Assembly: GCA_020634215.1 (NCBI GenBank)
Contig: JACKCD010000065.1
Span: forward strand, 1 to 31,614
Reading direction: 5' to 3'
Length of the DNA: 31,614 bases
Source: Ardenticatenaceae bacterium
GTDB taxonomy: Bacteria; Chloroflexota; Anaerolineae; Promineifilales; Promineifilaceae
The notes under the pieces are model-generated. The model was not told the DNA's origin, did no database searches, and was given only the letters and a program-made list of their open reading frames with translations. Positions 23,903 through 31,120 of the stretch are shown here, piece by piece (positions within the stretch are counted from its first letter, which is position 1; every line of letters starts with the position of its first letter). Made by a program: the position numbers and the translations under genes.

Positions 23903-25528
23903 TTAACGCTCCACAAAGACAACCCGGCTGTTGTACCAATTCAAAATAACCGAGAACGTCAAACTAATCATTAAATAGACGAGCATAATAATGATCATAA
24001 TTTGCAAAGCCCGCCCTGACTGATTTAGCAAAGTTTGCGAAATTAGATACATTTCCGGAAACGCCACGGCAAGCCCCAAACTTGTATCCTTCATCAAGCT
24101 GAGGTAGGTACTAATGAGCGGCGGAATGATGACACGCAAGGCTTGAGGCAGGACAATAAGCTGCAAACGTTGCCCCTCACTTAACCCCAGCGCACGCGCC
24201 GCCTCCGTCTGCCCCTTTGACACAGACAAAATACCAGCCCGCACAACCTCTGCCAGCCCACCGCCATAAAAAATAGTTAACCCAACAAACAAAGCAAAGA
24301 ACTCGCCCGTCATGGTATAACCACCAAGCACATTAAAACCCTCAAAATGAGGAATATGCCAAACAATGGGAGTTTCTTGAATTGGCACAATTAAGTTACT
24401 ACCAGGATTTTCCAGTGTAGCCAACTCAGCGGCAAGGATAGATTTGGGAGCAGCAAAAACTTCACACTTGCCATCTACAAAATCGGCCGTGGCTCGATCG
24501 GGCGACCCCGCCCGATCCACATCATACGGAATATTCAGTGCTCGCAATTTATTCGTAAAATTAGACTCCGAAGGAGAATCACGCAGCACACAAATTTTAA
24601 GTGCGACCTCTGCAAGCTGCTCTTCCGAAAGCGCGCTAAACTCATCTATGTGATTAACCCCCGCTCGTGAGAGCATCACTTTTTCAATATCGCCAATATC
24701 ACGAATACGGCTCCCCTTGGCAACAAGCAAACCCTCGTTATCCGCCACCGAACTGGAAACAAACCAACCCACCAAAGCAATCAAAACAAAACCCACAATG
24801 CCCCAAACAACACGATTGCTCTTATGACCTGTAATTTCTTCCCGTTTTCCCAAAAGTATCCACAAAACCTGGAATTGGATCGCTCCCAAAATCAAAAAGG
24901 CAATCCAAGTGGATGCCGAAGACATAAAGAGAGGCCAAGGCAAATTTAAGCCTCGGTTAGACAGGAATATGGGCAAGCCTAACGGTTGAATAGCCTCTTT
25001 AATATCAGGCAACGCTAGGATAATAGAAAAATAGATGAGTAGGAGTTGAATCAGAATAGGGGTGTTGCGAATGATCTCGACATACGCTAAAGCTATTTTC
25101 GCAACCAGCCAATTCTCAGATAGTCGCGCAATACCAGCTAGTGTCCCCAAAATGGTTGTGGCCACAACAGCAAGCAACCCAACACGAAACGTGTTAAGGA
25201 CACCGTTATAAAACGCCCACCAATACGAATCTGTGTTGGTATAATCGAGAGGGGCATCAGAAATATCAAAGCCAGCCTCATTCTCCATGAAGTCGTAGGC
25301 ACACCGATAGGAGAAAGTACCATCACGACAAATAAACTGGGCTTCACCTAATTTGGCGGCGTTACCAGCAAAGTTTGAAAACAGAGTACGCGCACCCAAA
25401 ATAAGGACAATAATAAATGCGATTTGCCCCAGAACACCTAGAAAACGTACGTCGAATATATAAGACGCAATACGTGATATAAGCGAATTAGATGTTGGGG
25501 GACTGGGGGTTGCTGAGATTTGACCCAT
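23903..25528 (-). CDS. aapQ: General amino-acid ABC transporter permease (AapQ-like) with inserted binding-protein-like lobe
   Basis: A 541-aa permease. The transport domain is split. TM helices near residues 30-50 and 110-250 include YVEIIRNTPILIQLLL; the C-terminal part holds LAEVVRAGILSVSKGQTEAA and RALGLSE (ATPase-docking loop) and LIVLPQALRVIIPPLIS. Between about residues 260 and 395 lies an extracytoplasmic insert whose sequence resembles the second lobe of the operon's own binding protein. KICVLRDSPSESNF and LNIPYDV align with the AapJ segments SVCVATGTTTEKNL and LDIQYEA. VDGKCEVFAAPKSILAAELA aligns with EEGRCDGYTTDKSGLVSSFA, including both Cys. Such an insert is unexpected in AapQ. 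Confidence 0.9.
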   Translation of the reverse strand: MGQISATPSPPTSNSLISRIASYIFDVRFLGVLGQIAFIIVLILGARTLFSNFAGNAAKLGEAQFICRDGTFSYRCAYDFMENEAGFDISDAPLDYTNTDSYWWAFYNGVLNTFRVGLLAVVATTILGTLAGIARLSENWLVAKIALAYVEIIRNTPILIQLLLIYFSIILALPDIKEAIQPLGLPIFLSNRGLNLPWPLFMSSASTWIAFLILGAIQFQVLWILLGKREEITGHKSNRVVWGIVGFVLIALVGWFVSSSVADNEGLLVAKGSRIRDIGDIEKVMLSRAGVNHIDEFSALSEEQLAEVALKICVLRDSPSESNFTNKLRALNIPYDVDRAGSPDRATADFVDGKCEVFAAPKSILAAELATLENPGSNLIVPIQETPIVWHIPHFEGFNVLGGYTMTGEFFALFVGLTIFYGGGLAEVVRAGILSVSKGQTEAARALGLSEGQRLQLIVLPQALRVIIPPLISTYLSLMKDTSLGLAVAFPEMYLISQTLLNQSGRALQIMIIIMLVYLMISLTFSVILNWYNSRVVFVER

Positions 25529-25616
25529 AAGTTTATCACCCTTCTTCCCTACGTCATTGGCTGCTCAATAGCGAAGTAAACAAAGCGTATTATTTTAAGG
25601 AACCAAGAACCTAGCA

Positions 25617-25684
25617 CCGGGCACTTTTTGGCTAGGCCGAAAGTGCCCGGCACGGGGATAGACATTTCTATAATGTCTATCCCC
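25617..25684 (-). other. Two tandem hairpins between aapJ and aapQ
   Basis: Read along the transcript: first GGGGATAGACATT/AATGTCTATCCCC (25654-25684, 13 bp), then CCGGGCACTTT/AAAGTGCCCGG (25617-25650, 11 bp). Neither has a T-run, so they probably protect the aapJ mRNA 3' end and lower expression of the downstream permeases, the usual arrangement for an abundant binding protein. Confidence 0.8.
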
Positions 25685-25706
25685 TCTATAAATTCACCAA
25701 AATGAA

Positions 25707-26846
25707 TTAACGGAACGGCGGGGAGTAGAGCAAGCCACCCTGGGTCCACAAGGAGTTCGCGCCACGCGGCAGGTTGAACTGGGTATCGGGGCCAAGATTC
25801 TTGTCGTAAATCTCGCCGTAGTTACCCATTTGCTTGATGATCTGGTAGCAGAAGTCATTGTTCAAGCCCATGGCCTGCCCTAAGTCGCCTTCTACACCCA
25901 AGGTATTGAGGATGGCCGGATCATCGCTACCAAGCATATCGTCAACATTTGCAGAGGTGATACCAAGCTCTTCAGCCTGGAAGGTGCAGAAAACAGACCA
26001 CTGAACAATGTCAAACCAGTTGTCATCGCCATGACGTACCAGCGGGCCAAGTGGCTCTTTGGACATCGTTTCTGCCAGAATCATGTAATCATCCGGGTTG
26101 TCAAACAAGGCAAAGGAACTAACGAGACCGGATTTATCGGTAGTGTAGCCATCGCAACGGCCTTCTTCAAAAGCAGAGCGGGTAGTGTCGCCTTGATCGT
26201 CAAACACCACAGCTTCATACTGAATGTCCAAGAGACGGAAGACATCAGCCAAGTTCTTCTCAGTCGTCGTACCAGTTGCTACACAAACGGAACCACCATC
26301 GAGACCTTCCAGGGAGGTAATGCCGGAGTCCTTACGAACCATCATACCTTGCCCATCGTAGAAGATGGTAGCAACAAAGTTGAAGCCCAAAGAGGTGTCG
26401 CGGCTAAGCGTCCAGGTAGTTTGGCGAACAAGAACATCAACTTCACCAGATTGCAGAACCGGGAAGCGGTCTGTACCAGTGGTCGAACGGAATTCAACAG
26501 CGTCTTTGTCGCTCAAAACAGCGGCAGCAATAACACGGCAGTAGTCAGCATCTTGACCAGACCAGGTACCGTCAGCTTCGAGGAAGGCAAAACCGGGGGA
26601 AGCACCAGCAGTGGTACCACATTTCAAAGTACCACGATCCAATACCTGTTGCAGAGTATCACCACCACCAGCAAAGGTAACAGGCTCAGCAGCACCACCA
26701 CCCTCAGCAGGTACTTCTACTTCAACAATACGGGTTACTTCAACTTCCACGGTCTCGGTAACGGTCTCGGTGCCACCACAGGCAACCAACAATAGCCCAC
26801 CCAGGACTAATGCACCAACAAGTACGGCAAAACGTTTTACATTCAT
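25707..26846 (-). CDS. aapJ: General amino-acid ABC transporter substrate-binding lipoprotein
   Basis: A 379-aa exported binding protein. Start ATG at 26846, with GGAGGAG about 11 bases upstream. The signal ends in a lipobox (GGLLLVAC), so the protein is lipid-anchored. A short linker of Thr, Glu and Val (TVTETVEVEVTRIVEVEVP) leads to the type-II binding fold: LKCGTTAGASPGFAFLEADG, WSGQDADYCRVIAAAVL, VDVLVRQTTWTLSRDTSLGF, and SVCVATGTTTEKNL with EEGRCDGY. The two Cys in the latter segments probably form the disulfide seen in AapJ relatives. C-terminal motif DNWFDIVQWSVFC fits the family. First gene of the operon; its promoter should lie in the AT-rich 26847-27273 stretch. Confidence 0.95.
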   Translation of the reverse strand: MNVKRFAVLVGALVLGGLLLVACGGTETVTETVEVEVTRIVEVEVPAEGGGAAEPVTFAGGGDTLQQVLDRGTLKCGTTAGASPGFAFLEADGTWSGQDADYCRVIAAAVLSDKDAVEFRSTTGTDRFPVLQSGEVDVLVRQTTWTLSRDTSLGFNFVATIFYDGQGMMVRKDSGITSLEGLDGGSVCVATGTTTEKNLADVFRLLDIQYEAVVFDDQGDTTRSAFEEGRCDGYTTDKSGLVSSFALFDNPDDYMILAETMSKEPLGPLVRHGDDNWFDIVQWSVFCTFQAEELGITSANVDDMLGSDDPAILNTLGVEGDLGQAMGLNNDFCYQIIKQMGNYGEIYDKNLGPDTQFNLPRGANSLWTQGGLLYSPPFR

Positions 26847-27045
26847 TGCGGAAAATTCTCCTCCATTCAAAAATTTTCTTATTAAGACATATGACTTTTA
26901 ACTATCGGCTTTTTGACTTTACACTCTATGGGTATTGATCACCTCCTTCATCTTTTATATGGATCAATGTTTAGAAATGTATTTTGGGGAAATCGTTCTG
27001 TTTACATTCCCAAAATATATTTTTCGGCATTTTTGAGGGGGATGC

Positions 27046-27068
27046 TTGACAGTTTGCGTAGACGCAAA
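27046..27068. promoter_or_regulatory. TTGACA hexamer next to a perfect dyad (possible operator)
   Basis: TTGACA at 27046-27051 is followed one base later by TTTGCGT-AG-ACGCAAA (27053-27068), a 7+7 dyad of the shape bound by dimeric repressors. No good -10 follows at 17 bases, so it may instead be an operator for the leftward aapJ promoter. Confidence 0.45.
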
Positions 27069-27258
27069 CAAAAAGACAGGGTTATGAAAAGTGAGCAAAT
27101 TGCTATGCTTTTGGTATGTTTTCAAGCTCATTTCCATTAAAAATCGAGTTATTACATAGGTGAATGTACGGTCTTTTAGCTCCAAGATACTCATCTTGGG
27201 TTAACGTAGTATAGCGATGCTGAAAAAATAATCAAGTTTTGCGTTAGCGGGTTCGTGC

Positions 27259-27264
27259 TATAAT
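27259..27264 (+). promoter_or_regulatory. Consensus -10 (TATAAT) placing start of transcription at the start codon
   Basis: Perfect TATAAT ends 9 bases before the ATG at 27274, so the transcript would begin within a few bases of the ATG and be nearly leaderless. No Shine-Dalgarno is present. The -35 (TTTGCG region) is weak. Confidence 0.55.
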
Positions 27265-27273
27265 CGTTCGCCT

Positions 27274-28251
27274 ATGAAAAAAGAGCGCAAATTGGGCACG
27301 ATTTTCCAATTAATTATTAGCTTGCTGCTGCTTGTTTTGCTGTTCTGGCTGGTGGGTTGGAAAGCGGTGGTTGAGCAGTTAGCAGCACTTGATTGGGGGT
27401 GGTATGGGCTGGCGTTTGGGTTGTTTTTGTTGAGCGTGGGGCTGCGAGCGTATCGGTGGTATGTGCTGCTTCATGCGCTGAATAAACGGCCGTCTTTTCC
27501 CCACCTCCTCTACCTCTACCTCATTGGCTTCTTCGCCAACAACTTCATTCCCTCCGGCTTTGGGGGTGATGTGGTTAAAGTGGTGAGCCTGCGACAAAGC
27601 TATGGACGCGGCGCAGAAGCCCTTAGCTCGGTGTTGATGGACCGCATTGTGGGGCTGCTGGGCAGCAGCCTGATTGCTTTAGCAGCATTGGCATGGAACA
27701 GCTTTTTGAGTGCGGCACCCTTGGCCTTGCCACCTATCGTTCTTCTCACCATCGCCCTCATTAGCATCGCCATCCCGCTGGCCTTGGGCCTTATGCGCTG
27801 GGCAGAGCCAGTGGCTGCATTAGCCAACCGTTTTCCGGCCGTTCGCAAGCTACCCAAATTTAACAAGCTGGAAGCGTTAGCCGACACCGTGCGCCGCTAT
27901 CCGCTGCCTATTTTGCTGCAATCGCTGGCCGTCAGTCTACCATTTACCCTTTGCCTGGTACTGGCACACTACAGCATTGCGCGGGCGTTGGCCGTGGTGT
28001 TGCCATTTGCCGTCTTTGGGCTGTTTGTGCCGATTATCGCCATCATCGGGCTGCTGCCGATTTCGTTTAACGGGCTGGGGGTGCGCGAAGGGCTGTACCA
28101 ATTTTTGTATGTGCCGATTGGGGTGGCAGAGCCGACGGCGCTGGCGATGTCGCTGGCGCTTTATTTTTTGCGCTTTGGCACGGGGCTGGTGGGAGGCTTG
28201 CTGTATGCGGGGGTGAGCTTGCGCGGGCTGTGGCGGCCGGTGGCAGAGTGA
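27274..28251 (+). CDS. Lysylphosphatidylglycerol-synthase-TM/UPF0104 family flippase-like protein
   Basis: A 325-aa polytopic membrane protein with about eight helices, related to the transmembrane half of lysylphosphatidylglycerol synthases and AglD-like proteins. Members without the synthase domain are thought to move or modify lipid-linked glycans. The hallmark block GFFANNFIPSGFGGDVVKVV (Asn, Pro, Gly-Gly-Asp) is present, as are LSSVLMDRIVGLLG and the C-terminal LLPISFNGLGVREG. It could work with the GT-C gene that follows, but that one is convergent. Near-leaderless start. At the ACGGCC palindrome at 27486 codon choice switches sharply from G-ending to C-ending. Confidence 0.88.
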   Translation: MKKERKLGTIFQLIISLLLLVLLFWLVGWKAVVEQLAALDWGWYGLAFGLFLLSVGLRAYRWYVLLHALNKRPSFPHLLYLYLIGFFANNFIPSGFGGDVVKVVSLRQSYGRGAEALSSVLMDRIVGLLGSSLIALAALAWNSFLSAAPLALPPIVLLTIALISIAIPLALGLMRWAEPVAALANRFPAVRKLPKFNKLEALADTVRRYPLPILLQSLAVSLPFTLCLVLAHYSIARALAVVLPFAVFGLFVPIIAIIGLLPISFNGLGVREGLYQFLYVPIGVAEPTALAMSLALYFLRFGTGLVGGLLYAGVSLRGLWRPVAE

Positions 28252-28261
28252 AGAAAATGGG

Positions 28262-28317
28262 ACGCAGATTTACCTGATTTTCCTGATTTTGATCAGGTCA
28301 ATCAGGTAAATCTGCGT
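28262..28317. terminator. Long bidirectional hairpin between convergent genes
   Basis: ACGCAGATTTACCTGATT (28262-28279) pairs perfectly over 18 bases with AATCAGGTAAATCTGCGT (28300-28317). A second hairpin CCTGAT/ATCAGG lies inside the loop. It sits between the ends of two convergent genes and reads as a dispersed repeat used as terminator or mRNA stabiliser. Confidence 0.85.
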
Positions 28318-28330
28318 TCTATTCTTTTTC

Positions 28331-30976
28331 TCAACGGCCGATTTTTCCCAAAAAAGCCGCATCATTCGCGGAAGAGGGCGTGAGCGGCAGACGTTGGCCG
28401 GTGTCGGGGTCGTAGATGCCGACGAGGAGATCGTAGCTGCCGGGGGAAACGGCCGTTAAATCCAGCCCCACCTCGTCCATCACCACCTCACCCGCTTCCC
28501 ACCAGTTCGTGGGGTAGCTCCAGTTGCGGGGAACAAAGTCGGCCTGGGCAACCACCGTTTGGGTGACGGGATCCAGCAAATGGACAAACAATTTGTATGA
28601 TTTGGCCGGGCGGCGCAGGGCTTGCCAATGGAGCGTCAGCGTCAGCGCAGCCTCGCTTTGCACCAGGTCATAACCACGCAGCGCGATTTGGTCATCCCAG
28701 GCAAACACGGTGGGGTTTGCCAGTGGTGGCAGGTCAAAGCGGCGTTCAGGGGCGGTGAGGGAGAAGGTGGCAAGAACGGCCGTTTCTTCCCCACCCAAAC
28801 TCGCCATCACCGTGTAGTCGCCCGACGGCCAAAACGGGTCAACGGCAAAGGTGTGGCGCGTTTGCACCAGTTCACTGGGCTGCCAATTCGCCGTCGGCCA
28901 GTCGGGAGCCAACGGTTGGCACTCCTCCAGCACCGGCTCGGCAGCAGCGGCGACGGTGAGGCAGAGGGTATAGTCAGATGAAACGGCCGTTCCACTCCCC
29001 CAATGCGCCACCATCTCCACCAGCCCGCCCGGTGCCGGGGGTGGAGAGATAATTTCCGCCGCCACCAGCCCAATTTCCGGCTGCCCGTCGCGGCGGGTTA
29101 GCACTTGCGCCAGGGCAAAATCGCGCCCAAGCTGCGGCGGCAAGGTGGCATAAACCACCAGCTCGTCATCTTCATAAACGGGCGGCACGTGGAGCCAGCG
29201 CCGCCAAACCTGCTCCTGCTCGGCGGTTAAAAATTTGTCGTGCAGGACGATGTAGCGCAAATTGGCCTGGTGCAGCAGGGCAAGCTGGTGGGAAACGGCC
29301 GTTTGGCGCGGCAGCGCGTCCTTGTTTTGGCGCAACTCGGCCAGCAGCGGGATGGCCTCAATGGTACCGAACGCCGCCGTCGGTGGCCGCGACACATGCC
29401 CCTCCACCAGCCCCTTGCCGTGGACGCTCTGCTGGAACATATATTCCTTGTCATAGGAACGGTCGTGCATGGGAATATCCACAATGCCAAATTCCCCCGG
29501 CTCCTGCGCCAACTGCCCATACCAACGTGGCACATCGAGGGCAAAGGTGGGGTAGGTGACGATGGTTTCGGCGAGGATAAGGAGAGCGAGAACGGCCGTT
29601 AAGAGAAGCGTGGGGGGGGGGGGGGGGGTGCTTTTTATCCCCCCCCCCCCCCCCCCCACCACGACTCCTTCCAGCCACACCACCCCCCACGCCGCCAACA
29701 TCGCCACCGGCAGCGCCAGCAGCACGTTAAAGCGGTCGGGGGAGCGGACGAGGCGAAGGAGGAAGAAATCTTGGATGAGGGCGGTGGGCAGGGGGGTGAG
29801 GGAACGGCCGTTTACCAGCAGCGTGGGACCGAGGGCGAGGAGGAGATAAACGGCCGTTGACAGCAGCCAAAACCAGCTTTGCCGCCACCGCCCCACCACC
29901 CCCAGCAGCGCCAGCAGCAGCGCCGTATACCCCACAAAGGCCACAAACGTCCGGTTCACCCCCAGCCCATCATACAGCTTAAACGCCGCCTCCCCCCACA
30001 GCGGCTGATACCGGCTGGGCAGCACATACGCCAGCAAATCCGTCTGCTCTAATGGCTCCTCCACAAACAACGCCTCCGAATCCGCCCGCCCCAACTGCCC
30101 CACCACCACCGGCCACGCCAGCGGCAGCATCACCCCCACCGCCACCGCCCCACACAGCAGCAGCCACATCACCTGCCTCCCCGCCATCACCCTGTCATTC
30201 CTGCGAACGCGGGAATCCACTCCCGCCCCCTTGTCATTCCCGCGAATGCGGGAATCCACTCCCCACCCGTTCAGATTCTCACCCTTGTAGAACCAACTCC
30301 GCACCACCCACAGCCCCAGCAGCGGCATCGCCATAATCAACACCTGCCAGCGCGACAGTCCCACCAACCCCAGCAGCAGCCCCGCCACCACCGCATCACG
30401 CCAGTAAGAGAACGAAGGACGAAGGACGGAGGACGGAGGACCCGTTTCTTCCGTCTTCCGTCTTCCGTCTTCCATCTTCCCTTTCCCCAACCACACCATC
30501 CCCAACGGCACAAAGCCAAAGAAAATCAAATTCGGGTGGTTGTGGTGCGAGAGCGTGTAGGGCCAGAAGGCAGCAATGAGACCGGCAATAAAAGCGGCCG
30601 TTGGCGATTGGGTCACGGTTCGCGCCAGCAAAAAGGTGGCCCAGCCGTTGACGACAAAGATGAGCAAAAACACCAGCGAATAGGCGGCGGCTTCCCCAAA
30701 AATGGCTTGCAGCGGCAGCCAGGCGGCGATATGGACCCAGGCGATGTTGTGGAACAGCAGCGACACGCCCGCCGGAAAAAAGAGGCGGTGGGTAAAAAAG
30801 GGGCTTCCGCCCGCCAGCAGCGCATCCCGCACCCAGCGAAACGTCCACAAATGCACCCACGCATCCCCCTCGCTGCCGGGGATGTGGCTGCCCAACCGCG
30901 CCGCCACCGGCCAGGTCATCCCCACCGCCAGCACCGCGTAAAGGCCAAACACCAACCATGAATGCCGTCGCTCCAT
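28331..30976 (-). CDS. Large GT-C-like membrane protein with repeat-derived insertions
   Basis: An 881-aa protein. The first ~550 residues hold about a dozen membrane helices. GSEGDAWVHLWTFRWVRDAL and FFPAGVSLLFHNIAWVHI, with an acidic pair in the first outer loop, fit a GT-C transferase catalytic loop. The last ~300 residues are soluble beta-rich domains ending LLVGIYDPDTGQRLPL, common in Chloroflexota membrane glycosyltransferases. Three loops carry foreign-looking sequence: a Lys/Glu/Arg-rich stretch from a purine repeat (30411-30486), a Gly-Val-Asp-Ser-Arg repeat from two dRS3-like palindromes (30194-30263), and a Gly6...Pro5 pair from a G17/C19 homopolymer pair (29612-29657). All keep the frame. 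Eight ACGGCCGT copies lie in the gene. Function in glycan assembly is likely; substrate unknown. Confidence 0.78.
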   Translation of the reverse strand: MERRHSWLVFGLYAVLAVGMTWPVAARLGSHIPGSEGDAWVHLWTFRWVRDALLAGGSPFFTHRLFFPAGVSLLFHNIAWVHIAAWLPLQAIFGEAAAYSLVFLLIFVVNGWATFLLARTVTQSPTAAFIAGLIAAFWPYTLSHHNHPNLIFFGFVPLGMVWLGKGKMEDGRRKTEETGPPSSVLRPSFSYWRDAVVAGLLLGLVGLSRWQVLIMAMPLLGLWVVRSWFYKGENLNGWGVDSRIRGNDKGAGVDSRVRRNDRVMAGRQVMWLLLCGAVAVGVMLPLAWPVVVGQLGRADSEALFVEEPLEQTDLLAYVLPSRYQPLWGEAAFKLYDGLGVNRTFVAFVGYTALLLALLGVVGRWRQSWFWLLSTAVYLLLALGPTLLVNGRSLTPLPTALIQDFFLLRLVRSPDRFNVLLALPVAMLAAWGVVWLEGVVVGGGGGGIKSTPPPPPTLLLTAVLALLILAETIVTYPTFALDVPRWYGQLAQEPGEFGIVDIPMHDRSYDKEYMFQQSVHGKGLVEGHVSRPPTAAFGTIEAIPLLAELRQNKDALPRQTAVSHQLALLHQANLRYIVLHDKFLTAEQEQVWRRWLHVPPVYEDDELVVYATLPPQLGRDFALAQVLTRRDGQPEIGLVAAEIISPPPAPGGLVEMVAHWGSGTAVSSDYTLCLTVAAAAEPVLEECQPLAPDWPTANWQPSELVQTRHTFAVDPFWPSGDYTVMASLGGEETAVLATFSLTAPERRFDLPPLANPTVFAWDDQIALRGYDLVQSEAALTLTLHWQALRRPAKSYKLFVHLLDPVTQTVVAQADFVPRNWSYPTNWWEAGEVVMDEVGLDLTAVSPGSYDLLVGIYDPDTGQRLPLTPSSANDAAFLGKIGR
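29612..29657. repeat. G17 / C19 inverted homopolymer pair in frame
   Basis: Seventeen consecutive G (29612-29628), ten other bases, then nineteen consecutive C (29639-29657). On the coding strand these give (Gly)6-IKST-(Pro)5 without breaking the frame. A slippage-prone hairpin, unusual in a gene; an assembly artefact cannot be excluded. Confidence 0.85.
30194..30263. repeat. Two dRS3-like palindromic repeats inside a coding sequence
   Basis: Copies of GTCATTCC-N2-CGAA-N4-GGGAATCCACTCCC at 30194-30224 and 30233-30263. They match the ATTCCC-N8-GGGAAT layout of neisserial dRS3 repeats. Both lie in the open reading frame of the GT-C protein and encode GVDSRIRGN and GVDSRVRRN. Confidence 0.85.
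30411..30486. repeat. Purine/pyrimidine heptamer repeat inside a coding sequence
   Basis: GAAGGAC/GGAGGAC units on the left (30414-30450) and CTTCCGT/CTTCCAT units on the right (30453-30482) form an imperfect inverted repeat. In the gene frame they give a loop rich in Glu, Arg, Lys and Ser. Confidence 0.8.
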
Positions 30977-30990
30977 GAGCCTAAGTCTAT

Positions 30991-31021
30991 CAGTAAACGG
31001 TAATCGGTAAACGGTAATCGG
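30991..31021. repeat. GGTAATCGGTAAAC-type tandem repeat
   Basis: CAGTAAACGGTAAT followed by CGGTAAACGGTAAT and a partial unit. Same family as the 1031-1114 repeat at the other end of the window; here it lies just upstream of the GT-C gene's start. Confidence 0.75.
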
Positions 31022-31120
31022 TTTGGAGCCTACTTAAACGGCAACCACGGCTTTGACAAGCTCAGTCTCCTCCGCTCCCCTGTGCTTCCGTTCCTTTACC
31101 ACCTCTACCTTTCCCTCCAG

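Larger units (their letters stand above)
26847..27273. other. AT-rich intergenic region between divergent genes
   Basis: About 430 bases with markedly lower GC than its surroundings. It is shared by aapJ (leftward) and the 27274 gene (rightward). Short frames on both strands (about 75 codons) have no ribosome sites or recognisable content. A TTGACA plus dyad (27046-27068) and a TATAAT (27259) are listed separately. Confidence 0.65.
167..29857. repeat. Dispersed ACGGCCGT palindrome family (40 exact copies)
   Basis: Start positions of the 8-base core: 167, 589, 1239, 1799, 2097, 3059, 3550, 4932, 5209, 5523, 6429, 7422, 7913, 8327, 8812, 9273, 9564, 11848, 13788, 13808, 15077, 15248, 15290, 17197, 18503, 18813, 19094, 19550, 19801, 21379, 21395, 23700, 27486, 28449, 28776, 28983, 29295, 29592, 29804, 29850. 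Most are extended to AACGGCCGTT. They lie mostly inside genes on both strands, where they read as Asn-Gly-Arg, Thr-Ala-Val or Arg-Pro, so protein sequence is not the reason for them. Confidence 0.95.

Noticed and set aside
25549..25749. 66-codon frame between aapJ and aapQ
   Set aside because: It overlaps the 3' end of aapJ and runs through the two hairpins; no ribosome site.
26913..27194. Overlapping frames of about 75 codons on both strands upstream of aapJ
   Set aside because: AT-rich promoter-type DNA without ribosome sites; nothing recognisable in either translation.
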